From Balamuthia mandrillaris (Eukaryota; Discosea; Longamoebia; Balamuthiidae), in contig JAVKOQ010000219.1 in assembly GCA_031835245.1 (NCBI GenBank), forward strand, positions 23,248 through 87,247: a stretch of 64,000 bases of DNA, written 5' to 3'. The position numbers and the translations under genes are program-made. Under the pieces are notes generated by a model. The model was not told the origin of the DNA, made no database searches, and saw nothing but the letters and a program-made list of their open reading frames with translations. Shown here piece by piece: positions 1-10,035 of this stretch (its first letter is position 1; each line of letters begins with the position of its first letter).

Positions 1-391
1 TGCGGTGGGTGCCCCAGATTTGAATCCATTCGGTGCCGCCGGTGGCCAGCAGGGAGCCGTCCTGGTTCCACTGCAGACAGAACAGGCAGCCCAGCTCCTC
101 TTCCAACCGTTGGTCGATGCGTGCCTCCGGGCTGTTAAGGTTGTGGTTGTGGTTGTGGAAGAGAGCGGAGGAAGAAGAGGAGGAAGAGGAAGAGGAGGAG
201 GCAGGGTATAGGATTTGCTCCGGTTGGAGTTTTGGGAGGAGCAGATCCTGGCAGGAGCGAGTGTAGAGGGTTTTGCTGTGGGGACTGCGTTGGTTACGGA
301 GGAAGAGGTGGTGGAGGTTCGTCCTTGTGGTAGCAGCAGCAGCAGCAGCAGCAGGGCAACACCTTTTCTTCTTCGTTTTCGTTTCTTCCAT
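1..391 (-). CDS. WD40-repeat protein, N-terminal part (cut by window edge)
   Basis: The minus strand opens with ATG at 391-389 and stays open to the window edge. The N-terminus is basic (METKTKKKR-like), followed by a seven-alanine run, a threonine/asparagine stretch, a ten-serine run near residue 75 and an HNHNHN stretch. After this low-complexity leader a WD40 strand appears: CLFCLQWNQDGSLLATGG and then IQIWGTHR, the usual beta-strand, G-S-L-L-A-T-G and I-x-I-W pattern of a blade. Only one repeat is inside the window, so the subfamily cannot be told. The start faces the lipase gene at 643, leaving about 250 bases for a shared promoter region. Coding on this strand is certain in the WD part; the exact ATG is less sure because the leader is repetitive. 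Confidence 0.7.
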   Translation of the reverse strand, partial: MEETKTKKKRCCPAAAAAAATTRTNLHHLFLRNQRSPHSKTLYTRSCQDLLLPKLQPEQILYPASSSSSSSSSSSALFHNHNHNLNSPEARIDQRLEEELGCLFCLQWNQDGSLLATGGTEWIQIWGTHR

Positions 392-642
392 CTCTCCGTT
401 TTCTTTTTGGTTATTTTCGTTTAGGATTTGTGCAATCATTGTGCATTTCTTCAGCACGATAACGTCTACAAGAAATACATATGGAGAACAAAACCAACAC
501 AAATACAGCACAACCGCAGCTCGTCAAATCTCTTCTGGAGAAAAACCCGCCAATAGGAGAATTTCAACTAATGTACCGAACCAATCGGGCAAACCTCTTC
601 AAATAAAATAAAAGAAAGTTGAAAGAAAGAAAACAAAAAAAA

Positions 643-2794
643 ATGAAGGTGGAGGAGATGAACGCACTGCCACCAACACCGCCACCACAGGCGGCGCTGC
701 CACCATCGCCACAAAGCGCTTCCTCCACGGTCGCCTTCCACCTGCGACGCAACGTGTGCCTCTTGGTGTCGGAGCGGGAGGAAGGGGGCAACCTGGTGGA
801 CCTCCTCCCTTACTCCTGCTCCATCGATGAGGAGGCCTTGCTCGTGGAACAGCAAACAACAAAACAAAGGAAGACGAAGACGAAGACAAAGACGAAGACA
901 AAGAAACAGAAGCAGAAGCCTCCACCACAGCCTCCTTCTTCTTCTTCTTCTTCATCTTCCTCCGGAGCTGTTGTTGGGCACCCCGATGGAAAGCAGCGGC
1001 ACTACCTCCACGTCCACCACCTGCACCGCCACGTTCACCTCCACCACCGTTCAAAGAAAGGAGAAGCCGAGGAGGAGAGGAGGGAGGAAGAAGACCTCAG
1101 CGTGGAAGTCAAAGAAGCGGAAGAAGTAGTGGTGGTGCAGGAGAAGGAGAAGGAGGAAGAGCATGAGGAGGCAAAGACCTTCAACAACTGCCACAAGCTG
1201 AGGGAGCGGGACGCTGGCTACTTCCACCTGACCAGGACCTACCCCAACGGCAGCGTGCTCAACCGCCACCGCACGGTCATGTTCCACAGCGAAGTTCCCT
1301 CTTTCCAGCGTGTGCCCGTCGTCGTTGAAGAAGAGGAGAACGGAGCGAAGGAAGGAGAAGCGGAGGAGGAGGAGGACGAAGAACAGAGGATGAAAAAGCT
1401 GGCGGGAAGGTTTAATAGCGAGTATGCATTGTTTTGTTGTTACTGTGCGGTGCTGGCCTATGAGGAGCCGCAGGTGGTCAAGCAAGTGGTCTTGGGACTT
1501 TGGGGTATGCTTCTCCTTCTCCTTCTCCTTCTCCTTCTCCTTCTCCTTCTTCCTCTTCTATTCCCATAAAACATTTCAACGAACAAAAAAACCAAAAAGG
1601 ATGGAAGAAAGTTGCCTATTTCAAAAACTTGGAAACAGACACGCAAGCATTTGGCATGTTCAACGGAGAGATCCTAGTGCTTTCCTTTTGTGGCACCAAG
1701 TCCAGCAAAGACTGGGTCACCAACGTTAAAATACGACCTGTTCGTTTCTCTCTCTCACTCACTCACTCACTCACTCACTCACTCACTCACTCACTCACTC
1801 ACTCACTCACTCACTCACTCACTCACTCACTCACCGTCTCTATTTCGTTTCTTCTGCACCACAGCAAAAGCATGCAAGAATGGAGGCCATAGATGGCTAT
1901 AGAGTGCATTACGGCTTCAACAAAGGTGTCTGTGCCATCTATCCTGAATTGCGAATGTTTGTGGAGGAAGCGTTGAACGCTAATCCCAACACTCGCATAT
2001 TTCTTACCGGTCATTCTCTGGGTGGAGCTCTTGCCGTATTGGCATACGCTAAATTTGCTTTGGAAGAGACTTGCATTTGCAGAACATTTGGCTGTAGCAT
2101 TGATGGTATGTACACCTTTTCTATCTCTTTGTTTTTGCCATGCTGATGTTCCATCTTTTCAACAACAACAAAAGGGCTATATACGTTTGGCCAGCCTCCG
2201 GTTGGCAACAAGATGTTTAGAGAGGCGATGGAGGAGAGCCTTCGCAAAGGAGGGGTTTACTTTCGAGTGACAAACAAGAACGATATCGTTCCAGCAATCC
2301 TCACCAAGCCATTCGTCCATTGCGGAACTCGTATCTACATTTCCTCGAAACAAGATTTTGTTCTGGTTTGCCATCCTCTTGCTTCTTCTATCTTCTGTCT
2401 TCTTTCTTCTTTCTGCTTTCTGTTTTTTGACCTAAAAATTGTTGGTTCACAGGTTTCATCGTACAGACAAGTGGCCGGAGATAAGTTCAAAGTGTTCCAT
2501 AGAAAAGTGATCCATGGGCGCGTCATACCATACACCAATGACCACCACAGCAACGAATATCTATACGCATTGGAACACCATTGGAGACATCGTTTTGGTT
2601 ACGTTCTCTGCTTTCTTATCGTTGCTTCTATTTCTCGTCCTGACACAAACATACGCAAACACAGAGGTGATATCATGTCCCAAAATCATCAAGAAGAGAT
2701 ACCGCATGAAGAAGCTGGAAAACGAGGAGACAGGGCTCGAAATGGAAGAAGTCGTCATCGAAGAAGTGGATTCGAGCGAAGGAAGCAGAGGTGA
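643..2794 (+). CDS. Class 3 (alpha/beta-hydrolase) lipase
   Basis: This is a predicted triacylglycerol- or phospholipid-hydrolysing lipase. About five exons are seen: 643-1504, about 1601-1740, about 1879-2105, about 2174-2366 and from about 2454. The nucleophile elbow GHSLGG lies near 2009, the strand before it reads NTRIFLTGHS, and YTFGQPPVGN followed by NDIVP (likely catalytic Asp) is near 2180-2300. The putative catalytic His is in NDHHSNEYLYAL near 2540. A proline-, lysine- and glutamate-rich region of some 290 residues precedes the fold. Introns hold (CTT/CTC)n and (CTCA)n tracts. The last exon has two competing frames: the His-motif frame ends at 2794, whereas the +1 frame after about 2580 encodes a hydrophobic segment and an acidic tail ending at 2810. 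A membrane-anchored product is therefore possible. The family call is secure; the C-terminus is not. Confidence 0.85.
1755..1834. repeat. (CTCA)n tetranucleotide microsatellite in lipase intron 2
   Basis: About twenty almost perfect CTCA units fill the middle of the second lipase intron, between the donor near 1741 and the acceptor near 1878. The pyrimidine-rich strand is the sense strand. Confidence 0.95.
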
Positions 2795-2816
2795 TGATAT
2801 CAGTGAATGATGATGT

Positions 2817-4212
2817 TTATTCTACTTTTTTTGCTGAGGAAGAAGTGGAAGATGGAGTGGAGGAGTGTTGCTTTGAAAACAAGAAACGAATGATGAAAGC
2901 CCAAAGGATAAAGTCGGAGATCCAGAACATGAGGCTTGGAAGGTAGAAGATGGATAGTCGTAAACTGGTCTCCAACAGGATCTCACTAACGACCATCCCC
3001 AACGCCAATGCAACGTTTGCCTTTTGAGAGAAAAATGCAATACATCAACGAAACCAATAAAGAATCTAACTAAAGAATGAAAAAAACGAGAGAGGAGAAG
3101 CAGAGAGAGAAGAAAATAAGAAAGAAAGGTATGCGCACATAGCCGAAAATCTCTTCCTGGTGAAGCGTGAAAGCAACAAAGGTGTTCAGCACGGAAAGAA
3201 CAAAGAGGGCCAGCCTCAACACTTTGAGCACCTCTGATTCTTCTTCCATGAAACTAGCTGCCACCATCATATGATTCGCAAACCCTTTTTGTTTTTGAAC
3301 AAAAGCAATGAACAAACGAATGAAAGAAAGAACAAGGACAGAAGAAACGAAAGAAAAGCAAAAAGCAACAAGAGACGGCATGCAACCTTGGAACATGAGG
3401 ATGGCATTGAGGTAGACGTTGCTTTGCAAGAAGCGCTCCCACAACTTCACAAAGAGGTGCTTCCTCATGCGGAAGAAAGAGGCCAAGGCCAGCAGCGACC
3501 AGCTGTGGTAGGTCAGGCTGGGGGCGAGCTCCTCGGGCACGCCCCTCCACCAAAATGCGGAGAGCTTCAGCGTGTCTTTGCCCAGCAACACCATGGCCAC
3601 TGTCACCACAGAGCACAGCCCAAAGTTCAGCTTTGTAGATGAGTGTTGCGTGAGCGAGAGGAAGAGCAGAGAAAAAGAAAGGGCAGTGAGAAGGAGAGAA
3701 GGAGAGAAAAGAGAAGAGAGAAGAGAGAAGAGAGAAGAGAGAAGAGAGAAGAGAGAAGAGAGAAGAGAGGAGAGAAGGAAAGGAGAGAAGGAAAGGAGAG
3801 CGAATAGAGGAGAGAAGAGGGAAAAGAGGAGAAGCAAAGAGGAAACCTTATGGCAGAGTGCCCAGGACTGACGAAAGATGGGGCGGGACCTGGTGGTAGT
3901 GAAGGCGGAGAGGACGTTCAGCACTCCCAACGCCACCAACGCCAACAACAGGAGCTTGTTGGAGGCCAGCTTGGCGGTCTGCTGGGTGGCCTCGGCCGGG
4001 AACTGGCTGGAGCGGGCGTTCTGGTAGACCAGCAGGAGGAGAGCGGAGCCCACGAGGTAGTGGTACACAAAGTTGCCAGCGGAGCGGCCGTACTTGCGGA
4101 GGAGCTCCCTCTCGTCCTTGGCGAGGAGGTTCTGCAGGAATGAGCCCTTTTTTCTGAGGTGAGGGGGCAGTGCTTTCTTGTTGTTGCTTGTGTTGTTTGT
4201 TTTGGACGCCAT
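2817..4212 (-). CDS. Multi-pass membrane protein, possibly TMEM33/Pom33-like
   Basis: Four exons are joined cleanly: 4212-3847, 3630-3387, 3284 to about 3140, and about 3020-2817. The start MASKTNNTSNN is preceded by a pyrimidine-rich leader. The N-terminal 35 residues are basic and polar (PPHLRKKG), followed by at least five hydrophobic segments (near VGSALLLLVYQN, LLLLALVALGVLNVL, GLCSVVTVAMVLLG, LRLALFVLSVLNTFVAF and MFWISDFILWAFIIRFL), then a serine-rich tail ending KKVE. The lysine near the C-terminus would suit ER retrieval. The SLLALASFFRMRKHLF and NVYLNAILMF region recalls the TMEM33/Pom33 family of ER and nuclear-pore membrane proteins, but this is a weak resemblance from memory. The gene faces the E2 gene at 4571 and its 3' end lies 23 bases from the lipase stop (convergent). 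Confidence 0.6.
3706..3772. repeat. Purine repeat (GAGAAGA-type) in intron 1 of the membrane-protein gene
   Basis: Repeated agagaag units lie within the first intron of the minus-strand gene, so the pyrimidine strand is the sense strand of that gene. Confidence 0.9.
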
Positions 4213-4570
4213 TTCTATCACTCTCTCACTCACACAAGAAGGGAAAAGTGGGAAAGGGGAAGGGGGAAGGGGGAAGGGGGGAAGGGCTCAACAGCGGCGT
4301 GCCTGTTCTTCTTGTTTGGGTGGTTTTTACGTACTTTTCTTCTTTGTTTTCATTTTGTTTTGCTGAAAACTGAACGAAAATTGCAAAACTTTCGCATTAA
4401 TTAATAATTATCGTGTGTGACATCAGCTTTATCGATATTGTATCCCTTTAAGCTCAAAAATAAATGAAAAATTTGGAACTTTCAGGAAATTTCCATTCCA
4501 TTGCCACTATATTGTTTTTGCCTGAAAACTGTGACAACAAAAACCTCCATTGCGACCGGAAGGAAGGAGG
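4213..4570. promoter_or_regulatory. Intergenic region between divergent genes (putative shared promoter)
   Basis: These 358 bases separate the starts of the membrane-protein gene (-) and the E2 gene (+). The left half carries a gggaa/ggggaa-rich stretch (4250-4285). The right half is AT-rich, with attaattaataatta near 4396, a TGACATCA palindrome-like CRE-type octamer near 4419 and tatcgata near 4431. Promoter function is inferred from position only. Confidence 0.35.
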
Positions 4571-5174
4571 ATGAACAACGTGGGCAACCCCAGCGGTGGG
4601 GTCCTGCGGCGACTGCAAAAGGAGGTGCAGGACTTGACGGTGAACCCTCCGCCGGAGGGCATTACCCTTGGACCCCTCCCCGAAGACATGTTTCACTGGC
4701 AGGCCACCATCCTGGGTCCTCCCAACACCCCCTATGAGGTACGGTGAGCCGCTCTACGTTCGTTTGCCTAGAGAGGAGCAAACATCTAAACCGTAGCTTT
4801 GTGTGTGTGGTGGGCAGGGTGGCCTGTTTGTAGTTGACTTGGAGATCCCACGAGACTATCCCTTCAGGCCTCCAAAGAACAGGTTCTTGACCAAAATCTA
4901 CCACCCGAATATCGACAGCCACGGGAGGCACTGCCTGGACATCGACGGCCACGCATGGTCCCCCGCCCTCACGTTGAAACGATTGGTGTGTGTGCTGAGC
5001 TCCTTGCTGGACAACATAAATCCAGAGGACCCCCTCGTGCCAGACATAGCCCGTGTCTACAAGACCGATCCCGCCATGTTCCAGGCCACCGCTCGCGCCT
5101 GGACCACCCGGTATGCCATGCCGCAAGGTGAGGCACCCGCAGGCGCTGCTGGTGGGACCAACCAAGAAGAATGA
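4571..5174 (+). CDS. Ubiquitin-conjugating enzyme E2, UBE2D/Ubc4-5 class
   Basis: This E2 accepts ubiquitin from E1 on a catalytic cysteine and passes it to substrates with an E3. There are two exons: 4571-4738 (56 codons) and 4818-5174, about 174 residues in total. Signature elements in order are FHWQATILGPPNTPYE, DYPFRPPKNRF, the HPN motif in IYHPNIDSHG, the active-site Cys in RHCLDIDGHAWSPALTL, and NPEDPLVPDIARVYKTD, closely following the UBE2D pattern. It differs by a glycine-alanine-rich tail (GEAPAGAAGGTNQEE) that lengthens it beyond the usual 147 residues or so, and by DGHA in place of the usual residues before W. The ATG at 4571 gives the expected family N-terminus; no in-frame upstream ATG is needed. 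Confidence 0.93.
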
Positions 5175-5432
5175 ACACAAAAAAAACTATCGGCAATAGT
5201 TTTCTGTAGCTCCAAATATTATTATTTCGTGGCGTCACGATTTTATGTACAAATTTAATTATAAACCAAAAAATAAAGAAAAGAAAAATATTTGTTCATT
5301 TTTTTTTTTTTGCAGGGAGGTCAAGTCTTTTTCCACAGTTCCTTCTTCTTCTTGTTCTTCTTGTTCTTGTTCTTGTTCTTCTTCTTCTTCTTCTTCTTCT
5401 TCTTCTTGTTCTTGTTCTTCTTCTTCTTCTAC

Positions 5433-5464
<32 letters not shown>

Positions 5465-5480
5465 CTTTTCAGTTGTTTTT
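5175..5480. other. Intergenic region between convergent genes with (CTT)n tract
   Basis: This is the shared 3' region of the E2 (+) and methionyl-tRNA synthetase (-) genes. AT-rich sequence with an aataaa-like motif near 5271 is followed by a compound CTT/TTG trinucleotide repeat. No gene was found; apparent poly-Phe, poly-Ser and poly-Arg frames are repeat artefacts. Confidence 0.8.
5341..5468. repeat. (CTT)n/(TTG) compound microsatellite
   Basis: CTT triplets are interrupted by TTG and ACT units, just beyond the stop codon of the methionyl-tRNA synthetase gene. Confidence 0.95.
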
Positions 5481-7988
5481 TCATTCGGCCGTCTTCGAGG
5501 AACCAGCGGTAGCAGCAGAGGAGGAGGAGGAGCCTTGCGCTTGCTTCTGCTTCAGCCTCTCCAGGAAGACCGGGTTAACGTCAATCTTGCTGCGGATCTC
5601 GGCCACCTCCCCCTCCGTCAGCTCCTTGAAAATGGGCAAGGGCGTCCTGATGACATGGCCGGCGGGCACTTCGAACGCGAAACGGTCGGGGATCAGGCCG
5701 TGCGGCAGGGCCAGCTGGTGCAGCACCATCTCGGAGAAATGCGGTATGTAGGGCTCCAACAACCTGGCCAGGAGGTACACCACGTTCACAGCGACGGCGC
5801 AGACCACCTCGCAACGCTTTCGGTTTTCGGAGAGAAGGACCCATGGCTTTTGGTCCTGGAGGTATTGGTTGCCCAGCTTGGAGATTTGCATGGCCTGAAA
5901 GAGGCCATCCTTGAGCTTGGTGGCTTCCAGGGCCTCCACGTACTGTCTCAAATGCTCGTTCACCTTGTCCAGGAATTGCTCCTTGTCCTCAGTAGGGAGG
6001 AGGTCCCTCTCTGGATCGAAGGAGGCAGAGACGGTCTTGTCCAAGCGGTCGGCGGTGAACTTGAGGCAGCGGTTCACAAAGTTGCCCAGGTTGGCCAGCA
6101 GCTCGTTGTTGTTCTTGGCCACCAGATCCGACCAGGAGAAGGAGCTGTCGGAGGACTCGGGTCTGTTGGAGAGCAGGTAGTATCGCCAGACAGAGGGAGG
6201 GATGCCAGTCTTTTGGACGTGGTCTCCAAAGATGCCCACTCCTCTGCTCTTGGAGAATTGCTCTCCCTCGTAGTTGAGGTACTCGGTGGTGCAAACGCTA
6301 TCGAGGAGGGTCCAGTTGTCACCGGTGGCCATGAGACTGGCCGGGAAGATTACCGTGTGGAAGGGCACGTTGTCCTTGCCCATGAATTGGTAGAGCTTGA
6401 CGTCATACTCTTCCGGATTCTTCCACCACTATTAAGAGAAACAGAGCAGAAATGAATAACGAGAAAAAGAAAAGAAAATAAAATGAGAAACTAGAAACGC
6501 GAAGATGGGAGAGAATAGAAGCAAGATAAACAAGAAAAGGAAAGAACAACAAAAAAAAAGAACGAGAATAGAATGAGAATCAAAAATACGCACCAACTCC
6601 CATTGCTCGGTGTATTCAGCAGTGATGGAAAGGTATCCAATGGGCGCGTCGAACCATACGTAAAAGACTTTGTTCTTGTACTTTTCCAATGGTACAGGAG
6701 TACCCCACTTAAGATCTCTTGTGATACAACGAGGTTGCAAGCCACCAGCCAACCAGGTCTTGGTCGTGATGTTGATGGCATTCGGGGACCAGATACCTTC
6801 CTTACTTGATTTGTCGACCCACTTGGAAAGAGCTAGTTGAAAGTAAAGGAAGACGATTGGTGAGAAACAACAAAACAAAAAAAAAAAACAAAAACAAAAA
6901 GTTAGAGCAACAAGAAAGAATGAATGAAAGTACATACGATCTTCGAGTTTGGGCAAATCCAGGAACAGATGCTCTTCTCGCTTTATTTCAGGCGTATTCG
7001 AGCAAAACTTGCAGCGCGGGTTAACCAACTCCATGGCATCATAGCAACGGCCACATTTGTCACATTGATCTCCTCTTGCGTCCTCATAACGACAATCAGG
7101 TCTTGGGCATGTACCTTCCACGTAACGATCTGACAGATAACGTTGGCAATGGGCGCACCACAGTTGATCTAGCGTTTTCTCCACAAGGTAGTTCCTTGCA
7201 TGAATCTTGGTGAAGATATCTTGCGCAATCCTTTTTAAAAAACAAAGTCAATGACCTGAATCATCAGAGAAAAAAGAGGCAAGCAATCAAACATATCGAA
7301 TAAAAAAAAAGCCAGCGTACCGAGTTTGGCTTTCGGTGGTAGTACGTCCAAACTTATCGAATTGGCAGCCAAACCACTCGTACGCTTGTTTGTGCATGGC
7401 GTGATACTTGTTACAGATCTCCATCTCGCTTAATCCCTCTTGCATGGCCTTGATTTCAGTGGCAGTGCCGTACTCATCCGTGCCACAAATGTAGATGGTG
7501 TTATAGCCCCTCAAACGGCAGTACCGAGCAAAGACATCAGCACTCAAAACGCAGCCGATGATGTTGCCCAAATGAGGCACGTTATTGACGTAGGGAAGAG
7601 CGCTTGTGATGAGGATGTTGCGTTTACCCTTTTGAGGGAGCACTGGTTCTAAATAACATCAATAAGAGAAGTCCCGGTTAGCAAGATAGGATAACAGAGA
7701 AAAGAGGAGGAATAGAAACGGAGAAAGAGAAAGGCGAGAAACAGGAAACATCGTGACAAGCATGGAAGGTACCTTTGTCAGTTTGGTCTCCAACACCGGG
7801 AAGGCCTCCTTCAGGCATTTGATAAAGCTCCACCTTCTTCTTGGGTACTTCTTTTTTCTTGTTTTTGGCACTAGCGGCAGGGGCATTGCCGGTCTTTTCT
7901 TTCTTTGATCTGCTCCAGCCCAGAGTATAACAAAGTTTTGTTAACGCAACAGAATGAAAGAGAGAGAGAGCGAGAGGGAGAGAGAGAG

Positions 7989-8028
<40 letters not shown>

Positions 8029-8380
8029 GAGAGAAATAAAGAGAAAGAGAAGCGAGAAACACTTACTTGCCCTTCTTTGACTCAACAGCTTCCGGATAGA
8101 GTGCCTTGAGCACTTTTTCCTGTTGAAAAACAAGAGAAAAACATGGCATAAGAAAATGAGAGAAAAGAAAATGGAAGAGAAAAACTGGACGCTGGCGCCT
8201 GGGTACCTGCTCAGCAATCTTAGCTTTGCCGTCCTTAAGTTGAGCCAAAACATCATCCAGTTCCGAGCCAGTGACCTTGGCTTTCTTGAGGGCCAACATC
8301 TTGTCCTGCACCTCCTTCTGCGCCTCCTTCAAGGCAGCAATCTCCGCTTCCAGCGCTTCTCTGCTTGGCTTGTCTTCCAT
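5481..8380 (-). CDS. Methionyl-tRNA synthetase, cytosolic type
   Basis: This class I aminoacyl-tRNA synthetase charges tRNA-Met. Exons run from ATG 8380 to the stop at 5481, with introns near 8210-8120, 8070-7910, 7770-7650, 7320-7225, 6940-6830 and 6590-6430. In order: an N-terminal helical Lys/Glu-rich module ([24 protein letters not shown]-like), a lysine-rich linker, the Rossmann fold with [16 protein letters not shown] (the HIGH-type motif), [10 protein letters not shown], a zinc-ribbon region with paired cysteines (WCAHC, CPRPDC, CDKC, CKFC), [13 protein letters not shown], then [16 protein letters not shown] (KMSKS-type loop) and a helical anticodon-binding domain with [13 protein letters not shown]. 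The tail is glutamine- and serine-rich. No mitochondrial presequence is visible. Intron pyrimidine tracts are on the sense strand. Confidence 0.95.
7957..8030. repeat. (GA)n microsatellite in methionyl-tRNA synthetase intron
   Basis: An almost pure GA run on the plus strand, i.e. (CT)n in the sense of the host gene, lying between the exons coding the N-terminal helical module and its lysine-rich linker. Confidence 0.95.
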
Positions 8381-8991
8381 CTCTCTCTCTTTCGTTTGTT
8401 TTAAATATGTTTTTTGTTGCTGTTGGTTCAAGTGAGGAGAAAATCATGTGAGGAAAAAAAATCAGTGGCGCGCAGCAAAAACAACAAACTTGTCATCAAC
8501 GCAACACAAAAAAATCAAATAACAAACTTGAGAGCAAAGCTTTTAAACAAGAGTAAAAGAAATGCAAAAAAAAAACCTTACCTTGCTGAACAGTTCACAA
8601 AAAAAAAAGCACACCAAGTGAAGAAAAAACAGGGAAAAGAAGGAAACGCTGAGAAAGCCAATCTTCTTCTTCGCTACTTTTTTTTGGTTTCTTTGTTTTT
8701 CTTTTATGTCGACAATTTTAAGGTGGCCAATAAAATGTTTTGAGGTGGGAAAAACCTGGCGGAAGTACCAAAAAAAGACAACGGAATGGCAGACATCTCA
8801 AATCAGCCAAATTTTCGGCAAACTTTCCAGCAACTTGGCAAAACAAACCAAAAACCAAAGCAGAGGAAAAGCACAGACATTCTTGCTTTTCTATTCCTTT
8901 GTGTACACATACTTACAATTGGCTTTATGTTCATGTTGGTGGTCACCTTGATCATGGAGGGAGGGAGGGAGGGGAGGGAGGGGATTGAATC
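8381..8991. other. AT-rich intergenic stretch
   Basis: Lies between the synthetase start and the TMEM50-like stop. It is rich in A-runs and contains only a low-complexity Lys/Asn open frame that I do not accept as a gene. It should hold the promoter of the synthetase and the 3' UTR of the TMEM50-like gene. Confidence 0.6.
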
Positions 8992-9819
8992 TTACAAAGC
9001 GTAGCCCCAGTCCTCCTCCTCCTCTTCTCGTCGTGTGAAGAGGAGAATCACCGAGCTCGTCAGAATGAGAATGCTTTGCATGACGAGAGCAACGCCCGGC
9101 CACACCTTGCCCCCTTGGTTGCTGTAAAGGTCCACGCTCATCCAAATGGAAGCGGCGATGCAGCCAAAGCCAATGGCAAAGGTCACAAAGAGCCAGGCTC
9201 TGACCCGTTTGCTCACCTCCTCGGAGAAGAAGGCTTGGTTACGTAGGTCTCCCAAAGAGACCATGTTCATCCTGTTCATGTGATAAAAGAAGATAGAAGA
9301 GAAGGCAAGGAGACGAAGAAGAAGAAGAAGAAGAAGAAGAAGAAGAAGAAGAAGAACAAGAAGAACGAGAAGAAGAAGAACGAGAACGAGAACAAGAACA
9401 AGAACAAGAACAAGAACAAGAAGCAGAAGCAGAAGAAGAGAGGAAGAGGAAGAAGATGAAAAACAAGAATAAGAAGAATAAGAAGATAGGCCAATGCAGT
9501 TCCACTAAAAGATTTTCTCAAGCAAAAACAAAACGTTGGAGGTAAGAACAACAAAACGTACATAAGAAGCACGAAAGTAGCCACCACCCCAGGAAGGTAA
9601 AACCACCACTTGGGAGCAATGAAACCTTCGAACTTATTGCCAACAAGAGCGCCATCAATCCAAATCAACCATGCAGCTGCAAACTGAAGAGGGCAGGAAC
9701 GTCAGTGGTACTATAGTAGCACCCAAGCACATGGTGCAAGTAGAGCATACCAAGCAACCAGCAAACCCAGAGAAGAAGGCATGCCTGAACCAACTCGACC
9801 TGCAGTCAAACAAACCCAT
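8992..9819 (-). CDS. TMEM50/Vps68-family membrane protein (UPF0220)
   Basis: Three exons: 9819 to about 9751 (MGLFDCRSSWFRHAFF...), about 9681-9560, and about 9270-8992. The splice choices that keep frame give GCL-FAAAWLIWIDGALVG, then ATFVLLM-MNMVSLGDLR, then VRAWLFVTFAIGFGCIAAS and VWPGVALVMQSILIL, ending in an acidic EEEEEDW tail. Four hydrophobic segments and the positions of IDxA, LLM-x-N-x-V and RAWLF match the TMEM50A/Vps68 family pattern remembered from animals and yeast, where the proteins act in endosomal/ER membranes. The role is inferred from the family. The second intron carries a long (GAA/CAA)n tract, pyrimidine on the sense strand. The ATG at 9819 was chosen because the upstream extension of the frame has only a non-ATG opening. 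Confidence 0.88.
9316..9477. repeat. (GAA)n with CAA/GAC interruptions in TMEM50-like intron 2
   Basis: A trinucleotide tract of over 150 bases, with long GAA runs at the left and CAA-interrupted units at the right, lying wholly inside the second intron. Confidence 0.95.
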
Positions 9820-9963
9820 CACTGCACGGAGAACAAACGCGTTTCCTTTCTGTGGGTTTTGTGTAGCAACACTTTTTTTTTGCTTGCCGTATCTTTGCAA
9901 CTAGACTATGTTGCACCTATGAGGTGGTTATGTTGAACCCAATTTTTGTCAGACACAACAACT

Positions 9964-10035
9964 TCCCCTGTGGTGTAGTCGGCAGCACTTCCGCCTGTCA
10001 CGCGGACAACCCGGGTTCGATTCCCGGCGGGGGAG
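9964..10035 (+). tRNA. tRNA-Asp (GTC)
   Basis: This 72-base cloverleaf has acceptor strands tccccTG and CgggggA with discriminator G, D-stem GTGT/GCAC, anticodon stem TCCGC/GCGGA around loop CTGTCAC (anticodon GTC), and T-arm CCGGG-TTCGATT-CCCGG. No intron and no encoded CCA. A poly-T run shortly after, near 10040, can serve as RNA polymerase III terminator. The copy at 11429 is identical over the mature region. Confidence 0.97.

Noticed and set aside
4803-5180. Antisense open frame over the E2 gene
   Set aside because: A shadow of a well-supported exon; it has no motif of its own.
5292-5484. Open frames rich in Phe, Ser or Arg over the CTT tract
   Set aside because: They are translations of a trinucleotide repeat in an intergenic region and have no non-repeat content.
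5292-6455. Long plus-strand open frame opposite methionyl-tRNA synthetase
   Set aside because: Mirror of the coding strand; the minus strand has clear catalytic motifs.
8414-8743. Lys/Asn-rich open frame between MetRS and TMEM50-like genes
   Set aside because: Low complexity, A-run driven, no defined start context or homology.
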